A stretch of 16,893 nt of DNA from an uncultured Oscillospiraceae bacterium (lineage in GTDB: Bacteria > Bacillota > Clostridia > Oscillospirales > Oscillospiraceae), in assembly GCA_944385195.1 (NCBI GenBank), contig CALWWH010000117.1:1-16893 (forward strand), given 5' to 3'. The position numbers were made by a program, and so were the translations under genes. Below the pieces are notes generated by a model. The model was not told the origin of the DNA, did no database searches, and saw only the letters and a list, made by a program, of their open reading frames with translations. Below are positions 12,730 through 16,893 of this stretch, piece by piece (positions within the stretch are counted from its first letter, which is position 1; every line of letters begins with the position of its first letter).

Positions 12730-14436
12730 ATGCCGGAGTCTAAAATGAAACGGCCCAGCCCTGAGGAAATGCAAAAGAGAATGCAGATGATAATGGCCCG
12801 GACTCGAGCCAGCCATGACAAGGTCTGCCCCAAGGTTACCGAAGAGGTTGCCGCCGAGGAGGTCTGGATTGCCTCTGAGGACGGCGCAAAGATGCGTACA
12901 ATCCTCATCCGTCCCGTGGGCATTGAGGGGCCCTGTCCCACCATTGTCATGCGCAGCTGCTATCCCTACCAGGAAGAAATGATGAAGAACCAGGCTGAGA
13001 GCTATGCCCAGCATGGCTTCGCGGTTGCCTACCAGTGGTGCCGCGGCATCAACGGCTCTGAGGGACAGTGGGAGCCGAATGTCTGGGACCGTGCCGACGG
13101 CCTGGCAATGGTGAACTGGCTGCAGCAGCAGGCGTGGGTCAAAAACATGGGCTATGTGGGGGCCAGCTACCTGGCCATGACCGGCTGGATCATGGCCGAC
13201 GCCGTCCCAGACAAGATGAAGACCATGTATCTGACCGTCTATGGCACGGTGCGCCATACCTCTGCCTGGAGAGAGGGCCTGTTCCGTCAGGATATTCTCA
13301 CCGCCTGGGCCAAGGACAACGCCGGCTATCCGGTCAGCGCCGACTATATGGAGTCGGCCAGATACCGCCCGCAGGTGGAGGTTGACGAGGTCATGTGGGG
13401 CGGGCGGCTGAACTGGTACCGCGACTGGATCACCCATCCCAGCCGAATCGATCCCTATTGGGCGGAGGGCCATTGGGAAACTCTGCGCAATGTTCCGGCT
13501 AAGCTGAACATCCCGGTCTTTGTGGGCGAGGGCTGGTATGATCACCACTTGGGGTCCATGCTTGAGGGCTATGCGACCCTGTCTGAGAGGGCAAGGCAGC
13601 ACTCTGTCCTACAGATTAACCCTGGCAACCACGGCCTGCGTCCGGCCATCCCGGGCCAGCCCAAGCAGGAGCACGCCGCCATCGATGAGGCCGAGCAGCA
13701 GATGCGCTGGTTCTACGACATTCTCGTGCGGGAGCAATATCCCGCTCCCGAGGTCAAGTACTACCTGATCGGGGCCGACGAGTGGCGCAGCTACAGCGAG
13801 TACCCCCCAAAAACCAATGGACAGGCCGTGTTTTATTTAGATGGTGAGACCCTTCGCTCCGCCCCCGGTATGACCGCAGGTAGAAGCTATGACTATGACC
13901 CCGAGAACCCCGTCAGCTCCCATGGGGCGGAGTCCCTCTTCGCCTCCATGATGCACATAGGCGCTCTGGAGCAGCCGGAGCCCAACTGGCGTCCGGATGT
14001 GCTGAGCTATGTTTCCGAACCCTTGGACAAAGCGCTGGACATCGTCGGCCCGGTCAAGGCCCAGCTCTGGGTGCAGTCCGATGCCCCGGATACCTGCTTT
14101 ACCATCAAGCTGATAGAGGTTGATAAGAACGGCAAGGCCTGGCATATCCGCAATGGCATCACCACACTGGGCTGGCGAAACGGGGCCACGGAGAAGCAGT
14201 CCTATGACGGCGGGCCTGTTGAGCTGACCATCGCCTGTTGGGACGTGGCCTGGCGGCTGCAGCCCGGCTCCCGCCTTCGCGTAGACGTCAGCAGCTCCAA
14301 CTTCCCGGAGTACTCTGTCCACCCCAACACCGATGTCCTTTGGTCCCTGGCCACCGAGACCCGCGTGGCCCATCAGACGATTCTCACCGGCGAGCAGTAC
14401 CCGTCATGCATTGTGCTGCCGTTGGATGAGCGATAA
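12730..14436 (+). CDS. CocE/NonD-family serine hydrolase (X-Pro dipeptidyl-peptidase S15-like)
   Basis: 568 residues from ATG 12730, which has AAAGGAGG (12714-12721) 8 nt upstream; a longer reading from 12592 has no such site and is rejected. The alpha/beta-hydrolase part covers about residues 45-330. The nucleophile is Ser146 in VGASYLAM, the acid Asp271 in EGWYDHH and the base His301 in PGNHG. The C-terminal X-Pro-type beta-sandwich covers about 330-568 (KALDIVGPVKAQLWVQSDAPDTCFTIKLIEVD, then RLQPGSRLRVDVSSSNFPEY). No signal peptide is seen, so it should act in the cytoplasm. Relatives cleave cocaine-type esters, acyl amides or Xaa-Pro peptides; the substrate here is unknown. It closes the AtuA/LacI operon before the terminator at 14457-14493. 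A 65-nt gap follows lacI with no clear promoter. Confidence 0.9.
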   Translation: MPESKMKRPSPEEMQKRMQMIMARTRASHDKVCPKVTEEVAAEEVWIASEDGAKMRTILIRPVGIEGPCPTIVMRSCYPYQEEMMKNQAESYAQHGFAVAYQWCRGINGSEGQWEPNVWDRADGLAMVNWLQQQAWVKNMGYVGASYLAMTGWIMADAVPDKMKTMYLTVYGTVRHTSAWREGLFRQDILTAWAKDNAGYPVSADYMESARYRPQVEVDEVMWGGRLNWYRDWITHPSRIDPYWAEGHWETLRNVPAKLNIPVFVGEGWYDHHLGSMLEGYATLSERARQHSVLQINPGNHGLRPAIPGQPKQEHAAIDEAEQQMRWFYDILVREQYPAPEVKYYLIGADEWRSYSEYPPKTNGQAVFYLDGETLRSAPGMTAGRSYDYDPENPVSSHGAESLFASMMHIGALEQPEPNWRPDVLSYVSEPLDKALDIVGPVKAQLWVQSDAPDTCFTIKLIEVDKNGKAWHIRNGITTLGWRNGATEKQSYDGGPVELTIACWDVAWRLQPGSRLRVDVSSSNFPEYSVHPNTDVLWSLATETRVAHQTILTGEQYPSCIVLPLDER

Positions 14437-14456
14437 AGAAACATATTTTGCGACTA

Positions 14457-14493
14457 AAAAAGGGAGCTGAGACGTAGCCTTAGCTCCCTTTTT
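14457..14493 (+). terminator. Strong intrinsic terminator closing the AtuA/LacI/hydrolase operon
   Basis: AAAAAGGGAGCT (14457-14468) pairs with AGCTCCCTTTTT (14482-14493), extended by a GAG/CTT step, and ends in a T-run. The A-tract on the 5' side makes it potentially bidirectional. Confidence 0.9.
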
Positions 14494-14531
14494 AAATTGT
14501 ATTTGACGATGTTGTAAATCCGTGTCGGCTC

Positions 14532-14560
14532 TTGCATCCTGGCAGCAAATAGGCTATAAT
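14532..14560 (+). promoter_or_regulatory. Promoter for the cardiolipin synthase gene
   Basis: -35 TTGCAT (14532-14537), a 17-bp spacer and a perfect -10 TATAAT (14555-14560); the start is near 14567, about 30 nt before the ATG. Confidence 0.8.
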
Positions 14561-14595
14561 AAATCAATATCACTTTTCAAAGGGAGGTACCGTGC

Positions 14596-16146
14596 ATGAG
14601 ACGCTTCAAACTGCCGAATATTCACAACCTGGCCAAGATGCTCTTCCAGCGGGTGGTCATTGTCAGTCTCCTGATCCTGCTGCAGCTGCTGCTGGTGGCG
14701 TTCATGGCTCTGGATGGCAACTGGTCTTCGGTGGGATATTGGATTGCCATGTACGTGCTCTCCATGGGGACAGCCCTGCACATCATCTCCAACGACACCG
14801 ACCCGGCTTACAAGATCGGCTGGATGACGGCAGCGATGTGCCTGCCCATCGTGGGCTGCCTGCTCTACCTTCTTCTGGGCGGCAACCGGCTCTCCAAACG
14901 CCTCAAGCGCAAGATGTCCTCCATGCAGCAGACCCTAGCGGAGAATCTCTCCCAGGATGCGGAGATGTACACTTGGCTGGAGCACAAGGAACCAGACGCG
15001 GCCCTGCAATCTAACTACCTGACCCATGAGGCCGGCTGCCCCGGCTACACCAACACGGAGACTGAATATTTTCCCCTGGGCGACCGCTGCTTTCCCCGGA
15101 TGTGCGAGGAAATTGGCAAGGCCCGGAAATACATTTTTTTGGAGTATTTCATTATTGAGAAGGGCCACATGTGGAACACCATCCTGGATCTGCTGAGCGA
15201 GAAGGCAGCCGAGGGGGTGGATGTGCGCCTGATTTACGATGACTTTGGCACCATCACCCGCCTGCCCTACAACTATAAGCAGGAGATGGAGGGCAGGGGC
15301 ATTAAGTGCGAGGTCTTTAACCCCTTTATCCCGGTACTCTCCTCCCGGCTGAACAACCGTGACCACCGGAAGTTTCTGATCATCGACGGGGCCGTGGCTT
15401 TTACGGGAGGCATCAACCTTGCCGACGAGTATATCAACGTGACCCACCCCTTCGGCCACTGGAAGGACGCAGGCATTCTGGTCCGCGGCGACGCGGCCTG
15501 GAGCATGACGGTGATGTTTTTGGCCATGTGGCAGTATCAGCGGGGCCGCCGGGAGGACATCGCTTCCTACCGGCCGGATCCCGTGGAGGTCACCAGCCAG
15601 GGCTTCATCCAGCCCTACACCGATAACCCCCTGGACGCCGAACCGGTGGGGGAGCGGGTGTACCTGAACCTTATCAACCGCGCCCACAAGTCGGTGCGCA
15701 TCATGACCCCTTACCTTATCATCAACGCGGAGATGATCACAGCCCTCATCACCGCCGCCAAATCCGGCGTCGAGGTGAGTATCATCACGCCCCATGTCCC
15801 GGACAAGTGGTATGTCCACGCCCTGACTCGCGCCCATTACGGCAACTTGGTTGCCGCCGGGGTCCGCATTTACGAGTATACCCCGGGCTTTATCCACTCA
15901 AAGGTTTTCTGCGTTGACGGCCTATACGCCACCGTGGGGACCATCAACCTGGACTTTCGCAGCCTATACCTTCACTTTGAGGACGGTGTCTGGATGTTTA
16001 AGGCGGGCTGTATTGATGACATCGAGCGCGATTTTGACGAAACCATTCCTGTGTGTCAGGAGGTTACGCTGGAGTCCTGCACCGGCCTGCCCTTCTATAA
16101 GCGCTTGGGTCAGGCGGTCCTGCGGCTGCTGACGCCGCTGATGTGA
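14596..16146 (+). CDS. cls: Cardiolipin synthase (two-HKD phospholipase D type)
   Basis: 516 residues. Two hydrophobic segments (about 19-38 and 46-64), with a third at about 77-95, anchor the N-terminus in the membrane. The catalytic part has two HKD motifs: HRKFLIIDG with His257, Lys259 and Asp264, and HSKVFCVDG with His434, Lys436 and Asp441, the latter followed by ATVGTINLDFRS. It condenses two phosphatidylglycerols (or PG plus another lipid) into cardiolipin at the membrane. Length and layout match Firmicutes Cls. AGGGAGG (14581-14587) is 8 nt before the ATG. It appears monocistronic, lying after a terminator and before another promoter at 16151. No terminator is obvious at its end. Confidence 0.93.
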   Translation: MRRFKLPNIHNLAKMLFQRVVIVSLLILLQLLLVAFMALDGNWSSVGYWIAMYVLSMGTALHIISNDTDPAYKIGWMTAAMCLPIVGCLLYLLLGGNRLSKRLKRKMSSMQQTLAENLSQDAEMYTWLEHKEPDAALQSNYLTHEAGCPGYTNTETEYFPLGDRCFPRMCEEIGKARKYIFLEYFIIEKGHMWNTILDLLSEKAAEGVDVRLIYDDFGTITRLPYNYKQEMEGRGIKCEVFNPFIPVLSSRLNNRDHRKFLIIDGAVAFTGGINLADEYINVTHPFGHWKDAGILVRGDAAWSMTVMFLAMWQYQRGRREDIASYRPDPVEVTSQGFIQPYTDNPLDAEPVGERVYLNLINRAHKSVRIMTPYLIINAEMITALITAAKSGVEVSIITPHVPDKWYVHALTRAHYGNLVAAGVRIYEYTPGFIHSKVFCVDGLYATVGTINLDFRSLYLHFEDGVWMFKAGCIDDIERDFDETIPVCQEVTLESCTGLPFYKRLGQAVLRLLTPLM

Positions 16147-16150
16147 CGGG

Positions 16151-16179
16151 TTGACAGTATCTCATGGCAATGATATACT
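16151..16179 (+). promoter_or_regulatory. Strong promoter for the leader RNA and cysteine desulfurase
   Basis: -35 TTGACA (16151-16156), a 17-bp spacer and -10 TATACT (16174-16179), lying 4 bp after the cls stop. The predicted start near 16186 leaves a leader of about 220 nt. Confidence 0.85.
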
Positions 16180-16182
16180 GGC

Positions 16183-16375
16183 GGTATTCTCATGCGTGAG
16201 GAAATACCCACTGCTGAATATCTGACCCGCGGAACAAATATCACGAGATCTCTGAGCCGCCTTATACCCAATAGGGGATATGGCGGCCGTTTGTTATGGG
16301 GCCCGTAAATGAGCCGTCGAGCTGGCCCAGCTACATTTGCCCGACCAACGGCAGACGGCTTTGGACAGCAGGGTA
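16183..16375 (+). ncRNA. Candidate structured leader RNA (riboswitch-like or separate small RNA) of unknown class
   Basis: No convincing gene occupies the 262 nt between cls and the desulfurase; instead several nested helices can be drawn by eye. A closing stem joins TACC-ca-CTGCTG (16205-16216) to CAGCAGGGTA (16366-16375), 10 pairs with a 2-nt bulge. Inside it AACAAA (16233-16238) pairs with TTTGTT (16290-16295), enclosing GCCGCC (16256-16261) with GGCGGC (16282-16287). A separate arm pairs AGCCGTC (16312-16318) with GACGGCT (16354-16360). A 5' hairpin, GGTATT-CTCA-tgcg-TGAG-ga-AATACC (16183-16208), competes with the closing stem, as in a switch. The closing stem ends 16 nt before the AAGGAG site. 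I recognise no T-box, SAM, cobalamin, THF or SRP motif; a 6S-like RNA is an alternative. Confidence 0.45.
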
Positions 16376-16408
16376 CACACAATCATCATATAAGGAGCAA
16401 TTGCTATC

Positions 16409-16893
16409 ATGTTCGCTTATCTCGATAACGCCGCGACAACACAGCCCTGTGCCGCTGCGGTAGACGCCATGACCCGGGCGATGACGCAAGCCTGGGGCAA
16501 TCCCTCGTCGCTGCACCGCGTTGGCGATCCGGCCCGGGTACTCATGAAGCAGGCCCGGCAAGCAGTGGCGGCAGCCATGGGAGCGCAGCCGGAGCGGGTG
16601 TTCTTCACCTCCGGCGGCACCGAGGCCGACAACTGGGCCATTTTTTCCTCGGCACAGCGCATGGGCAAGCGCGGCAGGCATCTGATTACCACTGCCGTGG
16701 AGCACCACGCGGTTCTGAGCGCCTTCCAAAAGCTCGAACAGCAGGGCTACGAAGTGACCTACCTCCAGCCGGAGAGCGACGGCATGGTGACAGCCGCCGC
16801 CCTCAAAGCGGCTCTGCGCAAAGACACCGTCCTGGTCTCTGTGATGATGGTCAACAATGAGACCGGCGCCGTGATGCCCATCCAGGAGATGGC
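16409..16893 (+). CDS. Class V cysteine desulfurase (NifS/IscS type), N-terminal part (cut by window edge)
   Basis: About 161 residues before the right edge. Seen are the N-terminal YLDNAATTQP, the GNPSSLHRVG loop (30-39), FTSGGTEADNWAI (66-78) that cradles the PLP phosphate, EHHAV with His99 stacking on PLP, and VNNETGAVMPIQE (149-160). The PLP lysine and the catalytic cysteine lie beyond the edge. It supplies persulfide sulfur for Fe-S clusters or tRNA thiolation; the expected partner (a NifU scaffold or MnmA/ThiI) would be downstream and is not visible. AAGGAG (16392-16397) is 11 nt from the ATG, a little long. The structured leader and strong promoter suggest it is regulated, perhaps by sulfur or iron state. 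Confidence 0.92.
   Translation, partial: MFAYLDNAATTQPCAAAVDAMTRAMTQAWGNPSSLHRVGDPARVLMKQARQAVAAAMGAQPERVFFTSGGTEADNWAIFSSAQRMGKRGRHLITTAVEHHAVLSAFQKLEQQGYEVTYLQPESDGMVTAAALKAALRKDTVLVSVMMVNNETGAVMPIQEM

Noticed and set aside
12712..13602. 296-codon minus-strand open frame inside the CocE-type hydrolase gene
   Set aside because: Antisense to the catalytic region of a well-supported protein; no ribosome site.
14935..15897. 320-codon minus-strand open frame inside cls
   Set aside because: Antisense shadow of the HKD domains.
16192..16308. 38-codon open frame (MREEIPTAEYL...) in the desulfurase leader, a possible leader peptide
   Set aside because: No ribosome site, ATG within a few bases of the predicted transcript start, and no run of regulatory codons; the RNA-structure reading explains the region better.
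16396..16405. Palindrome AGCAATTGCT between ribosome site and start of the desulfurase gene
   Set aside because: Short, self-complementary by simple composition, and overlapping the ribosome-site spacer; no further support for a regulator site.
16186..16408. T-box riboswitch in the desulfurase leader
   Set aside because: The conserved T-box stretch and a terminator before the gene are absent; only a superficial AGGGTACAC is present.

Overview
The window reads as chromosome of an anaerobic, GC-rich (roughly 60% by eye) Gram-positive clostridium. Shine-Dalgarno sites are strong, -35/-10 promoters are close to consensus, and genes include a Ni-Fe CO dehydrogenase, a ferredoxin-type aldo/keto reductase, a clostridial-type heterodimeric ABC exporter and a two-HKD cardiolipin synthase. 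The gene mix would fit a gut Oscillospirales-type organism, but that placement is inference. There are no tRNA or rRNA genes, no insertion sequences and no CRISPR array. The density of two-sided, apparently regulated promoters is the most notable trait.

Left part (1-2842, minus strand). Transcription runs from a promoter near 2814-2842 through a stand-alone corrinoid (B12-binding) protein and a translationally coupled GntR/UTRA repressor. A second promoter (1307-1336), whose spacer is filled by an inverted repeat, then drives cooC (CODH nickel insertase with the CxC motif) and cooS (catalytic CODH subunit, running off the left edge). The cluster links B12/one-carbon chemistry, a ligand-responsive repressor and CODH maturation.

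Middle part (2888-8564). A FliB-family Cys-rich protein is read rightward and overlaps tail-to-tail with a MerR-family regulator. The MerR gene is divergent from a two-gene ABC exporter. Between them lies a textbook MerR control region: a perfect 21-bp palindrome inside a 19-bp promoter spacer, with the -10 of merR's own promoter overlapping the exporter -10. The exporter subunits have complementary ATPase defects, giving one canonical and one degenerate ATP site.

Right-middle part (8587-14493). A single aldo/keto reductase gene with two [4Fe-4S] motifs has a strong promoter interlaced with a 15-bp-arm inverted repeat and ends at a terminator. Next comes a four-gene operon: an AtuA/DUF1446 protein split into large and small genes, a LacI-family regulator and a CocE/NonD-type serine hydrolase. 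Its promoter carries a LacI-type operator over the -10, and the operon ends at a strong terminator.

Right end (14532-16893). A cardiolipin synthase gene has its own promoter. It is followed by a strong promoter, a leader of about 220 nt with several nested helices (candidate riboswitch or small RNA), and a class V cysteine desulfurase cut by the right edge.

The best candidates for something undescribed are the structured leader before the cysteine desulfurase, the corrinoid-protein/GntR/CODH unit, and the AtuA-split/LacI/CocE operon.
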